Assembly (NCBI RefSeq): GCF_000384035.1
Contig: NZ_KB913024.1
Coordinates: 1,317,655-1,381,654, forward strand
Length of the DNA stretch: 64,000 nt
Direction: 5' to 3'
Source of the DNA: Actinopolyspora mortivallis DSM 44261
GTDB taxonomy: Bacteria; Actinomycetota; Actinomycetes; Mycobacteriales; Pseudonocardiaceae
Position numbers and translations under genes: made by a program. Positions 28,468-37,228 of the stretch are shown here, piece after piece. Numbering within the stretch: the first letter of the stretch is position 1; every line of letters begins with the position of its first letter. The notes under the pieces are model-generated. The model was given only the letters and a program-made list of their open reading frames with translations, had not been told where the DNA came from and did no database searches.

Positions 28468-29168
28468 ACCCTTATCGTTCACCCGGCCTGCTGGCTGGAT
28501 GGTGACGTTGGCTCTCCGAGCGAGTCGAGCCGCGCGTGAATCTCGTCGGCCTCGCTCAGAGAGCTGGTGATGGGAACGTCGAACTCGGCCTTGGCCGCTG
28601 GCCGTTTTCGGCTTGGCTCTCGTTGGCCGTCTCGACCAACGCTGGAGGCTCGGCGGTTTCACAGTGGATTCCAAACCGGACTCTGGAGCAAGTTACACCA
28701 AACGGTGCCGGACGAGCTCGGTGCCGAGGGCGGGATCGAATGGGCTTGCGCGCTGGTCGACACGGTCACGATTCGCGCCAGTGCACCTCGACGTGGGGCA
28801 CCGCTACCGAGGGCGAGGATTCGGTGAACTCGCTCTGACCGACCGTCGACACCGCACCGGCAGCCGATGGTGACCCCAGGCCGCAGACCGTGAATGAAGC
28901 CCGGCCGTGCGGGCCGGGAACAGCGGAGACGATACATGACCGAGCTGACCAGCGCTGTCAAAGATCATCGCGAGCACCACACACCCACGGCGGGCATGTC
29001 CACGCCGCTGTATGCACCTCGACAGAGTTGCCCGAGCGGGCTGGAGATGAACCGAAGCCCTAGGACAATCTCACCCACGCGTGTATGCCGGGACTGAACG
29101 ATCGCGGCGGTCGGGGCTTGGGACGTCTCGTCGTGTCGGGGTGGGTGTACCCGTGGCTGGGGGCGGGG
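28468..29168. other. Gene-poor stretch with scraps
   Basis: No intact gene is supported. A - strand frame around 28490-28610 reads KAEFDVPITSSLSEADEIHARLDSL and may be the tail of a lost gene. A + strand ATG at 28936 opens MTELTSAVKDHREHH and then stops being gene-like, with a stop at 29097. The region carries one copy of the direct repeat described separately. Confidence 0.3.
28826..28880. repeat. Direct repeat, copy A
   Basis: GAACTCGCTCTGACCGACCG and the following 35 bases through CACCGCACCGGCAGCCGATG are repeated, with a few substitutions and a two-base gap, at 29856-29913. The two copies lie in the same orientation and flank the DinB-type gene block. Confidence 0.55.
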
Positions 29169-29753
29169 TCAGGCTGGCGTCCACTGGGGGTCGCGGCCGG
29201 TCAGTCCGAGCAGTCGCTCGAGGTCGGGAGCGTCGGCAGGGACGGGCACGACCGGACCGTAGAGACCCTCGCGGTCAGCCTCCTGGCCGGGCTCGGACAT
29301 CGCGGCGGCGAAGTTCAGGCACGCGGTCACGCTGACGGGGTCGGCGTGGAAGGCCTGCCCCGTGGCCCGCGCCAGGTCCCAACCGTGCAGCACCAGTTCG
29401 TCGAGGGCCACCACGCCCATCGTCTCCGCGGGCATCACGACACCGCCGGCTTCGGCCTCGCCCTGCCAGGCCTCGGGCGTGTTCCACGCGGCGACCAGCG
29501 CGTCCAAGCGCTCATGTAGCTGAACCTTCCAATCGCTCGGCAGTCTCCCATCGAGCTCAGTGGTGTCTGCCCGCAATGGTGTCTTGTTGGCCGCAGCGGT
29601 AAAGGCCGCCGTCAGTCCGAGCAGATGGTCCAGCAGAAGGGCTACCGTCCAGTCCTCGCAGGGCGTTGCTGAGTCCAGCTGGTCGTGGTTCACCCCGTCG
29701 GCGAGGCGAGCCACCTGGGCTGCCGCGGGGGCAAGGTCGTAGGTGGTTGTCAT
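29169..29753 (-). CDS. DinB/mycothiol-dependent maleylpyruvate isomerase-family protein (TIGR03086-like)
   Basis: 194 residues forming the four-helix bundle of the DinB_2/MDMPI superfamily. QLDSATPCEDWTVALLLDHLLGL and VALDELVLHGWDLARATGQ carry the His residues that bind metal in this family. In actinobacteria these proteins are thought to be thiol(mycothiol)-dependent enzymes; the substrate here is unknown. The ATG at 29753 has GGAGGAT upstream. It stands alone on the - strand between two copies of a direct repeat. Nothing in the sequence links it to its neighbours. Confidence 0.75.
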   Translation of the reverse strand: MTTTYDLAPAAAQVARLADGVNHDQLDSATPCEDWTVALLLDHLLGLTAAFTAAANKTPLRADTTELDGRLPSDWKVQLHERLDALVAAWNTPEAWQGEAEAGGVVMPAETMGVVALDELVLHGWDLARATGQAFHADPVSVTACLNFAAAMSEPGQEADREGLYGPVVPVPADAPDLERLLGLTGRDPQWTPA

Positions 29754-29855
29754 GGGTATCCTCCGGTGAGCTCCTTCGCGGTCTGTCCCTCTACGCCTTC
29801 ACTGTGCAGTGGGCTCGTGACCACGCAACTCGTCGTTGCGGCGATACCGGACCCC

Positions 29856-29913
29856 GAACTCGGTGTGACCGACCGGTCGTGGACGCCGCACCGGCAGTCG
29901 ATGGTGACCCCAG
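29856..29913. repeat. Direct repeat, copy B
   Basis: Partner of the copy at 28826-28880. The best-conserved core is GCACCGGCAG, one mismatch, then CGATGGTGACCCCAG. It lies upstream of the DinB-type gene. Confidence 0.55.
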
Positions 29914-29973
29914 CCCGAACTGCGGCTCGGATCGAGTCGTTACGCCGCATCCGGAAGGCCGCAGCGAACCGGA

Positions 29974-30345
29974 TCATTCCCGATCCGGCTGCGAGAGGTG
30001 GGGGCTCGAGATGACCACCTCATCGCTGTTCCGCGTGACGTCGGCGACCTTGGTTCGCTCGAACACCCCAGCCGAAGAAGAGGGCAGGGCACGACTGGGG
30101 TCGTAGTCACAGTCGATGTCGTGCGTTGTGGGAGTTGACCCAACAGCCGCAGAACTCGGCCTCTCCGGCAGCACCGCGTCCTGACCACGTTCGGCGAGCC
30201 GCGGCGCCGCCGCCGCCATGCCACCCATGCCCCCGCCGACCACGGCCACATCGTACGTGAGGTCGCCATCGAGGCTTGGGAGGATGTCCGCGGGCGGGCC
30301 GATCCAGCCGGTGAAAGTGCTGTACTCCACGTTGTCGGTCTTCAT
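29974..30345 (-). pseudogene. FAD-dependent oxidoreductase remnant
   Basis: The frame from the ATG at 30345 starts like the intact oxidoreductase at 35604: YSTFTGWIGPPADILPSLDGDLTYDVAVVGGGMGGMAAA against YSNFTGWIDRPDDVQPALDGDLTCDIAVIGGGMGGMAAA. Only about 123 codons remain. Fragments of later parts (THDIDCDY, VFERTKVADV) follow with large deletions, and EAEFCG survives only in another frame. The FAD-binding GGGMGG loop is left but the substrate domain is gone. Its ATG overlaps the stop of the membrane-protein gene by four bases, so the two once formed an operon. Confidence 0.75.
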
Positions 30346-31046
30346 GACTTCGCGCTCGCTTCCTGAGTCGGCTCGACACCCGTCGCTACGTTGTGGGCGT
30401 GCAGTGCGCGGTATGCGAAGTAGTAGACGAACCCCTGGGTGCCCCACGTCGCCAGGGCGGCGGTGTAGAAGATCGTGCGCTGCTCGTCGTCGAACGGGAG
30501 CGGAAAGAAGTCGTAGGTGATCGCGATGATCGACGCCGCAGCGGTGACCAGACCCGTCCAGATCGCGAGCCGTTTGGAGCCGATGCTCCAGAGTCGCCTG
30601 GCGAAGTAAGCCAGGAAGAGTGTCGTGAGCAGGTTGACCACGACGTAGAACGTTGCGACGTAGAATGCTGCGGGGGCGGCATGAATGTCCTCGCCGTGGA
30701 AGTGCCGGAGGTAGAGTCCGGCGGCGACGGCGAGTCCGAACACGCCGATGTCGACGGCGAGCGTCGGTTTGTACCGATGAGTGACGACCATCAGACCCAG
30801 GACGAGGATCAGCGTGATGCCGACCGATCGTGAGAACGCGTCGAGGAAGTACGCGATGTCGTAGAAGACGCTGTCCTCGTCGCCTCCGAGCAGTGACCAG
30901 AGGAGGAAGTTGGAGCCGGACGTCGCGACGATCATCCACTCCAGCCCGAGGAGGTAATTGCTGTGGTTCCGGATGAACTTCCACCCGAAGACGAAGCCGG
31001 CGAAGATCATCCATAGATCCGCCAGCAGGAAGATCAGATCCTTCAC
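30342..31046 (-). CDS. Multi-pass membrane protein of unknown function
   Basis: 234 residues with about seven hydrophobic segments (for example LIFLLADLWMIFAGFVFGW, GITLILVLGLMVV, FYVATFYVVVNLLTTLFLAYF, LAIWTGLVTAAASIIAI). A short hydrophilic C-terminal tail is rich in Ala/Ser/Glu. No catalytic motif is recognised. The ATG at 31046 lies behind CAGGACAGT-type sequence on the - strand, and the gene is divergent from the monooxygenase at 31373. It is followed directly by the decayed FAD oxidoreductase, so an ancestral role with an amine- or ketone-oxidising enzyme, perhaps uptake or redox, is conceivable but unproven. Confidence 0.6.
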   Translation of the reverse strand: MKDLIFLLADLWMIFAGFVFGWKFIRNHSNYLLGLEWMIVATSGSNFLLWSLLGGDEDSVFYDIAYFLDAFSRSVGITLILVLGLMVVTHRYKPTLAVDIGVFGLAVAAGLYLRHFHGEDIHAAPAAFYVATFYVVVNLLTTLFLAYFARRLWSIGSKRLAIWTGLVTAAASIIAITYDFFPLPFDDEQRTIFYTAALATWGTQGFVYYFAYRALHAHNVATGVEPTQEASAKS

Positions 31047-31372
31047 TGTCCTGGTTCCTCTCGAGGTTCAGGTCGGGGCTGGAACGACGTGGCGACCGGT
31101 GCTCGATCGCGAAATCAGACGGTCATCGCGTGCATGGCTGCCGAATTGTTCGAACGAACTCAGCCACTTCGGATTTGAGCGATAATGGTGCGTGTCACAT
31201 CGCTTGTCAATCGGTGACGCTTTGAAGAAGTGGACTTGGTGCATCCTGCACATGCTTCGACCGAAACAGGTGCGCGTTGTTGTTGAGACCGGGGTTCACG
31301 GTCAGGGACGGTGAACACGCCGGTGACGGTGGATACGCCGGTACCGCGATCAGTGAGGAGTCGGAAGCAGCT
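31047..31372. promoter_or_regulatory. Divergent intergenic region
   Basis: 326 bases between the - strand membrane protein and the + strand monooxygenase. No gene is seen. It must hold promoters for both directions. TTGTTCGAACGAA near 31147 contains the palindrome GTTCGAAC and could be an operator, for instance for the PucR-type regulator downstream. Confidence 0.35.
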
Positions 31373-32908
31373 ATGGCCACTGAGGACTCGGAAGCAGCCG
31401 CGGAGTACGACGTCGTCATCATCGGAGCGGGAATCTCCGGGATCGGCGCGGCGACCTATTTCAGCCGGGAACTCCCCGACAAGTCGCTCATCGTGTTGGA
31501 AGCTCGCGACAACATCGGTGGCACCTGGGATCTGTTCCGTTACCCGGGAATCCGATCGGATTCCGACCTTCACACCTTCGGTTACGAGTTCAAGCCGTGG
31601 CGCCACGAAAACGCGATCGCGGACGCGCCCCTGATCCGGGAGTACCTCCAGGAAACCGTCGACGAGAACAACCTGGGACGCCTCATCAGGTTCCGCCACC
31701 GGGTCGTGAGGTCGGAATGGTCCTCAACGGACTCGAAGTGGACCCTGAGCGTTGAGGCAACCGATCCCGCCACGGGAGCGACCAGCACCAGGACGATCCG
31801 CGCGAAGTGGGTGTTCGCCGCCACCGGCTACTACAGGTACGACGAGGGATTCTCCCCGGAGTTTCCGGGGCGCGACGACTTCGAGGGATTGGTGGTTCAC
31901 CCCCAGCACTGGCCCGAAGACCTCGATTACAGCGGCAAGAAGGTCGTCATCATCGGCAGCGGGGCGACCGCGGTCACGATGGTGCCTGCCATGAGCACAG
32001 GACCGGGCGCCGCCCGGCACGTGACGATGCTGCAGCGCACCCCCAGCTACATCATGGCGATGTCCCGCGTTGACGGACTCGCTGTGACTCTCACGAAGCT
32101 TCTCGGTGAGCAGCGCGGCTACGCCGCGACGAGACTCAAGAACATCTGGCTCGAACACGCGATCGTCAAGGGTCTGCGGGCGTTCCCCAGGGCCGGGCGT
32201 GCGCTGATCCGGCGGCACAACATCAAGCGCCTGCCCAAGGGGTTCGACGTCGACAAACATTTCAACCCGCCGTACGACCCGTGGGACCAGCGGTTGTGCC
32301 TGGCGCCGGACGGCGACTTCTTCGACGCGATCAAAGCCGGCAGCGCCTCCATCGTCACTGACTCGATCGCGAGGTTCAGCGGACGCGGCATCGTTCTGAA
32401 GTCGGGCGAGGAGCTGGAAGCCGACGTCATCGTCACCGCGACCGGGTTGAACATGCAGCTCTTCGGCGGAATGCCGATCGTGGTCGACGGGCGTGAGATC
32501 GACATCGCGGACTCGGTCAGCTACCGCGGGATGCTGCTGAGCGGTATCCCGAACTGGGCGATGGCGATCGGCTACACGACATCGTCCTGGACTCTCAAGG
32601 TGAGCCTGATGTGCCGCTACTTCATCGACCTGGTCAAGCACATGGATGCCCACGGACATGACTGGGCGGTCCCGGTCCCGCCGCCGGGGATGGAGCGCAA
32701 GCCGATCGTGGACCTGAACGCCGGCTATGTCAAACGCGGGGAGGCGGTCCTGCCCAAGCAGGGGCTGGCCAGCCCCTGGCGGATGGCGATGTCGTACCCC
32801 GAGGACGCCAAGGCGCTCCGCGGTCCGGTGTCGGACGAGAACCTCCGGTTCGGCACCGGCCGGTCGGCGGCGCGGCCGGCCGATGGGAGGCGGTCCGCCG
32901 GTGTCTGA
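31373..32908 (+). CDS. Flavin-containing monooxygenase, Baeyer-Villiger type
   Basis: 511 residues from the ATG at 31373 (GGAAG upstream). FAD-binding VVIIGAGISGIGAATYF lies at the N terminus and a second nucleotide-binding loop VVIIGSGATAVTM near residue 190. Between them is FEGLVVHPQHWP, which fits the Baeyer-Villiger fingerprint F-x-G-x3-H-x3-W-P. The downstream HFNPPYDPWDQRLC is typical of this subfamily. The enzyme would use NADPH and oxygen to turn a ketone into an ester or lactone. It starts an apparent + strand operon with an alpha/beta hydrolase and an amine oxidase overlapping head to tail, which suggests a catabolic sequence. Confidence 0.85.
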   Translation: MATEDSEAAAEYDVVIIGAGISGIGAATYFSRELPDKSLIVLEARDNIGGTWDLFRYPGIRSDSDLHTFGYEFKPWRHENAIADAPLIREYLQETVDENNLGRLIRFRHRVVRSEWSSTDSKWTLSVEATDPATGATSTRTIRAKWVFAATGYYRYDEGFSPEFPGRDDFEGLVVHPQHWPEDLDYSGKKVVIIGSGATAVTMVPAMSTGPGAARHVTMLQRTPSYIMAMSRVDGLAVTLTKLLGEQRGYAATRLKNIWLEHAIVKGLRAFPRAGRALIRRHNIKRLPKGFDVDKHFNPPYDPWDQRLCLAPDGDFFDAIKAGSASIVTDSIARFSGRGIVLKSGEELEADVIVTATGLNMQLFGGMPIVVDGREIDIADSVSYRGMLLSGIPNWAMAIGYTTSSWTLKVSLMCRYFIDLVKHMDAHGHDWAVPVPPPGMERKPIVDLNAGYVKRGEAVLPKQGLASPWRMAMSYPEDAKALRGPVSDENLRFGTGRSAARPADGRRSAGV

Positions 32909-33833
32909 GAACAGTGGCCGAGGGAGCGTCGACCAGTACGCAACCCTCCCGTCCGGAACAACGATCTGCTTCCGAGACTACGGCGACGAGGCCGACCCCG
33001 CGATCCTGCTCATCGCCGGACTGGGCGAGGACCTCACCTTCTGGGGCTCGTTCGTTCACTCGCTCGTCGTCAGAGGCTTCCGGGTCGTAGCCATGGACAA
33101 CCGTGACGTCGGCCGATCCACGTTCACGGCCACACCGGCCCCCAGGCTGTGGCGTCAAATGCTGGGACGCCCCCGCCGTGATGGCTACTCGCTGGCGGAC
33201 ATGGCCGAGGACGGCGTCGGAGTGCTCGACCATCTGGGCATCGCGCGGGTTCATCTGGTCGGACGTTCCATGGGCGGAATGATCGCGCAGACGATCGCCG
33301 CGACGGAACCTCGGCGAGCCCTTTCCCTGACGTCCCTCTTCTCGACCACCGGGGCGGGCAGGGTCGGTCAGCCCGCGCTGTCGACACTGCGGCTGCTCGC
33401 CGCCCCACCGGCGAGAACCAGGACCGAAGCGGTGTGCGCCCACCTGCGGATCACCGCGCATGTCGCGGGGGAGGCATACCCCATCGACGACGCCGCGGAG
33501 GCCGCCATCGCGGCACGCGGATGGGACCGCAGCGCCGGTGACCCGGCGGCGGGCAACGCTCGCCAGATTCAGGCGATCCAGGCATCCGGGGACCGAACCG
33601 CCCAGTTGAGCAGGATCACTGCTCCCACCTTGGTCATCAACGGTGATCGGGACCTGCTGGTGGCTCCCAGCGGCGGTGCCGCGACCGTCAGGGCGATCCG
33701 CTCGGCGCGGCACGTCGTCTTTCCCGGCATGGGCCATCACATTCCCGAGGCCCTGGTCGACCCGATCACCCAACACATCTCGCAACACGCGGACCGCGTG
33801 GGCAACGGAGGAAATGATGTCGAAAACTCTTGA
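32901..33833 (+). CDS. Alpha/beta hydrolase
   Basis: 310 residues from the GTG at 32901 with GGGAGG at 32885-32890; it overlaps the monooxygenase stop. The fold motifs are in order: ILLIAGLGEDLTFWG (oxyanion region), MDNRDVGRST, HLVGRSMGGMIAQ with the nucleophile Ser in G-R-S-M-G, VINGDRDLLV with the acid, and FPGMGHHIPE with the catalytic His. It likely cleaves the ester or lactone made by the preceding Baeyer-Villiger enzyme (inference from coupling). The substrate is unknown. Confidence 0.82.
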   Translation: MSENSGRGSVDQYATLPSGTTICFRDYGDEADPAILLIAGLGEDLTFWGSFVHSLVVRGFRVVAMDNRDVGRSTFTATPAPRLWRQMLGRPRRDGYSLADMAEDGVGVLDHLGIARVHLVGRSMGGMIAQTIAATEPRRALSLTSLFSTTGAGRVGQPALSTLRLLAAPPARTRTEAVCAHLRITAHVAGEAYPIDDAAEAAIAARGWDRSAGDPAAGNARQIQAIQASGDRTAQLSRITAPTLVINGDRDLLVAPSGGAATVRAIRSARHVVFPGMGHHIPEALVDPITQHISQHADRVGNGGNDVENS

Positions 33834-35214
33834 GAGCGACTCGAAGGCCACATCGGTCGATGTCGTGATCGTCGGTGCCGGCTTCGCCGGCCTGACCGCC
33901 GCGGAGCGGCTCGTGAACACGGGCTTGTCCGTCCTGGTCGTCGAAGGCCGCGACCGGGTCGGCGGCCGAGCGCGCACAGGCGAGGTGGCCGGGGTTCAGG
34001 TCGACCTCGGAGCGACGTGGGTCTCACCGCGGCACGCCGCGATCCGAGACCTCGCGAGCCGATTGGGGTGCACCACGACCAGCCAGTTCGACGAAGGTGA
34101 CAACGTCCTGTGGATGGCAGGCCAGCGCAGCACCTACACCGGCACCCTTCCCGAGATCTCATCCGAGGCCTTGGAGGACGTGGGCCGCATCCAGATGATG
34201 CTGGAGGAGTTGACCTCGACCATCAACGTCGACGCCGCCTGGGAGTCCCCGGACGCAGGCCGGCTTGACGCGATTTCGTTCGGGGACTGGCTCGACCAGC
34301 AGCAGGCGAGAACGAGCACTCGTGCGCTGATGAGCATCCTCAGCAAGGTGCAGTGGGGCTGCACCCCAGGAGACGTCTCCCTGCTGCACGCGTTGCGCTA
34401 CATCCGCGCCGTAGGTGGTATAGACCATATGCTCAGCGTCGAGGGCGGTCAGCAACAGGATCGAATCACCGAAACGACCCAAGAGATCGCCCGGCGGCTC
34501 GCGCAGCAACTCGGCGACAGGGTCGTTGTGGGAACCCCTGTTCGACGAATCACCCAGGACGACAGCGGCGTCACGGTCAGCACCGACTCGGAAGAGATCA
34601 ACGCCAAGTACGCCATCGTCTCTACCGCCCCCTCGCACCGCGCCGACATCGACTTCCAACCCGCCCTGCCGGACAAGGCCGAGGGGGTCACGAAGACCTG
34701 GCGTCTGGGCACGCTGAGCAAGGCGTTCGTCGCCTACGAGAAGCCCTTCTGGCGGAGCAGTGGGCTCTCGGGGGAGGCACTGACCGACACCGGGCCCGTG
34801 TTCATCACCTTCGACGTTTCGCCCGACGACAGCGGACCAGGCGTCCTGATGGCCTTCTGCGACCCTCGCGTCTTCGACGGTTTCAACTCGGAGGACCGGC
34901 GCGGCCGAGTGATCCAACAGCTCGTCGAGCTGTACGGTCCTCAGGCGGGCACCCCCATCGACTACGTGGACCACTGCTGGGGCGCCGAATCCGAACCGTT
35001 CGCCCCCGGGGGGCCGAACCCCGCTGTAGCCCCCTATGCGTACGTCAGCTACGGCAGCGCCCTCGCCGAGCCGCACGGGCGCGTCCACTGGGCCGGGGTG
35101 GAAACCGCGGGCGAGTGGGCCGGGACCATGAACGGCGCCGTGCTCACGGGTCAGCAGGCCGCCGAACGAGTCGCACAGCGGATCGCGGGCAGCGCCGACG
35201 AGGGTGCCCGGTAA
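33817..35214 (+). CDS. Flavin amine oxidase (monoamine/polyamine oxidase family)
   Basis: 465 residues. The second of two adjacent ATGs (33817) is preferred for spacing to GGAGG at 33807-33811. It overlaps the hydrolase gene by 17 bases. It has VVIVGAGFAGLTAAERL, then EGRDRVGGRARTG (the GG doublet of amine oxidases), GATWVSPRHAAI, and the C-terminal HWAGVETAGEWAGTMNGAVLTG FAD-contact motif. It oxidises an amine to an imine that hydrolyses to a carbonyl compound with release of hydrogen peroxide and ammonia or an amine. Product ketone could feed the monooxygenase upstream (inference). Confidence 0.85.
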   Translation: MSKTLESDSKATSVDVVIVGAGFAGLTAAERLVNTGLSVLVVEGRDRVGGRARTGEVAGVQVDLGATWVSPRHAAIRDLASRLGCTTTSQFDEGDNVLWMAGQRSTYTGTLPEISSEALEDVGRIQMMLEELTSTINVDAAWESPDAGRLDAISFGDWLDQQQARTSTRALMSILSKVQWGCTPGDVSLLHALRYIRAVGGIDHMLSVEGGQQQDRITETTQEIARRLAQQLGDRVVVGTPVRRITQDDSGVTVSTDSEEINAKYAIVSTAPSHRADIDFQPALPDKAEGVTKTWRLGTLSKAFVAYEKPFWRSSGLSGEALTDTGPVFITFDVSPDDSGPGVLMAFCDPRVFDGFNSEDRRGRVIQQLVELYGPQAGTPIDYVDHCWGAESEPFAPGGPNPAVAPYAYVSYGSALAEPHGRVHWAGVETAGEWAGTMNGAVLTGQQAAERVAQRIAGSADEGAR

Positions 35215-35221
35215 GCAGCGT

Positions 35222-35481
35222 GTAGCCGTGCCCGACCTCGGCCCACCTGTGCAGCCGCCGCCGGACCGTGCGGTCCGAGTACCCCGCAGTGACGATGCGC
35301 TCGTAGCCACTGCCATGCACCAGCGCAGCGAGCATGTGCTCGAACACCGTCCGGTCCGGAATCCGCCGGCGATGACACCCCACGGGTGCGTCGGCGAGAA
35401 CTCAGGCCGCTCATCCATGCCGAGCAGCGTGGCGAACCCGACCCACAACGGCTCTGCCAGCGATACTGGCAGCAGAGGCAC
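35222..35481 (-). pseudogene. IS5-family transposase N-terminal remnant
   Basis: Read on the - strand: PLWVGFATLLGMDERPEFSP, then after a frame change RIPDRTVFEHMLAALVHGSG and SDRTVRRRLHRWAEVGHGYTLL. This is the N-terminal, helix-turn-helix part of an IS5-type transposase. The DDE domain is absent. It sits between the amine oxidase and the FAD oxidoreductase, so an old insertion may have split this operon. Confidence 0.55.
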
Positions 35482-35603
35482 GACCCTCCAAACGATCTCG
35501 GGACATCAGCAATCCCATGATCACTTCTGGGGCCGTGCCTCTCCCCACAGCGACACGCAGACATCATCCATCGTCGGATGCTCCTAAAGGAGATCAGGAC
35601 AGC

Positions 35604-36968
35604 ATGAGAACCGACGGCACGAAGTACAGCAACTTCACCGGCTGGATCGACCGACCGGACGACGTGCAGCCCGCGCTGGACGGTGACCTCACCTGCGACA
35701 TCGCCGTCATCGGCGGCGGCATGGGTGGCATGGCGGCTGCGCTGCGCCTCGCCGAGCGCGACCAGGACGTGGTCCTGCTGGAGGCCGAGTTTTGCGGCTA
35801 CGGCTCAGCCTCACGCAACGGCGGTCAGATCGCCGGGGCACCGGGTGGCGACCTGCGGATGCTCAGCCTCCAATCTCCGAAGAAGATGCCGGTCATGGTC
35901 AAACTGGCGGAGAACGCGGGCCACTACGTGGAAAACCTCATGAAAACGCACGACATCGACTGTGACTACGTGGCGAACGGCCTGGTGTGGGGTGCGGTCT
36001 CGCCCATCATGATGCTCAGGGTGCACACCCAGGCGGCGCTCCTGCGCGCCTTCGGTGGGCAAGGGACCGTCGGCAGCAGAGAGGAACTCGGCCTCCCGGC
36101 CGGCTTCGTGGGCGGCATGCGGGAGACCATCGGCGGGATGCTGAACCCGGGCAAGCTCGCTCGTGGTGTGCGTCGCGCACTGCTCGCCTCCTCGGCCAAG
36201 GTCTTCGAGCGGTCGCGGGTGAGCCATGTCCGGCGGACGGGCAGCACGGTCGAGCTCACGACATCGCAGGGCACCGTGCGGGCCAACAAGGTGGTGCTCG
36301 CGACCAACGCCTACTCCGGCGAGTGGGACATCACGCCCAAGAATCTCTCGACGCCGCTGTACGTCATCGAGATCGAGTCGGAACCCATCGCGCCGGAACG
36401 GCTCGCCGAGCTGGACTGGACCAGTCGTTCCGGCATCATCACCCAGCACCAGTTGATGACCCACTACCGGCTCACCGAGCGCAACACCATCGTCTGCGGT
36501 GTCCGCCAGCCGCAGCGCGGCCAGACCTACCCGCTCCCGGACCGAGTCCCGGATCCCAGTGTCGTGCGGGACATGGGGAAGGATCTGTCCAACCGGTTCC
36601 CGTCGCTGTCCGACGTGGCCATCGAGCGGGCCTGGGGCGGTTGGATCGGGATCACCCCGGACTGGCTGTCGGTCGCCGGGCAGGTGGGCGACAACGTCTA
36701 CTACTCGCTGGCCTGCAACGGCCACGGCCTCGCCCAGGTGCCGTACGTGGCCAATCAGCTCGCCGACTACGTCGTCGACGGTGAGATGTCGGAGGACCTC
36801 GCCGGCATCTGGTCGGACGTCTCGGAGTACCCACGGTCGATGGCGCGGCTGCTGAATCCGTTCGTCATCCGAGCCGTCTGGGGGCTGGACCGGTTCAACG
36901 ACTTCTTCAACGGCAGCAAGACGCTGGCGCGACGGGTGCTGCGTCGTCGCGGGCGCGGGGACCGCTGA
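35604..36968 (+). CDS. FAD-dependent oxidoreductase (DAO/PuuB-like)
   Basis: 454 residues from the ATG at 35604 behind AAAGGAG (35586-35592). It belongs to the D-amino-acid oxidase superfamily: DIAVIGGGMGGMAAALRLAE, then EAEFCGYGSASRNGGQIAG (the G-x-S-x-RNGG block of gamma-glutamylputrescine oxidase relatives), NKVVLATNAYSGEW, and AWGGWIGITPDWLSVAG near the C terminus with NGHGLAQVPY. It likely oxidises an amine or a gamma-glutamyl-amine. The pseudogene at 29974-30345 is a decayed copy. It precedes a PucR regulator by 260 bases. Confidence 0.85.
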   Translation: MRTDGTKYSNFTGWIDRPDDVQPALDGDLTCDIAVIGGGMGGMAAALRLAERDQDVVLLEAEFCGYGSASRNGGQIAGAPGGDLRMLSLQSPKKMPVMVKLAENAGHYVENLMKTHDIDCDYVANGLVWGAVSPIMMLRVHTQAALLRAFGGQGTVGSREELGLPAGFVGGMRETIGGMLNPGKLARGVRRALLASSAKVFERSRVSHVRRTGSTVELTTSQGTVRANKVVLATNAYSGEWDITPKNLSTPLYVIEIESEPIAPERLAELDWTSRSGIITQHQLMTHYRLTERNTIVCGVRQPQRGQTYPLPDRVPDPSVVRDMGKDLSNRFPSLSDVAIERAWGGWIGITPDWLSVAGQVGDNVYYSLACNGHGLAQVPYVANQLADYVVDGEMSEDLAGIWSDVSEYPRSMARLLNPFVIRAVWGLDRFNDFFNGSKTLARRVLRRRGRGDR

Positions 36969-37228
36969 GGGTTTGGGTGACTTCTGCTCCGTGACGGAGC
37001 GGCCGCTGCTGGAAGGATGTTCACCACGCCTGAGAGTCTCCGGCAAATGATGTCGTGGTCGTGACTCCGGTGACGTGACGGTTGGCAACATGTCGACAAC
37101 ATGTCGCCACCCGAGCGGAGACCCGTCACTCGCAGATGCGCTTACCCTCATTCGCCGTACGGTCTAAGATCGAGGAAAGCGCCCTGACGTTAAGTTGCAC
37201 GCCCACGTGATCGAGGCAGACTGCCGAC

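Noticed and set aside
31125-31165. tRNA-like TTCGAA segment
   Set aside because: No cloverleaf arms pair around it; no tRNA gene was found anywhere in the window.
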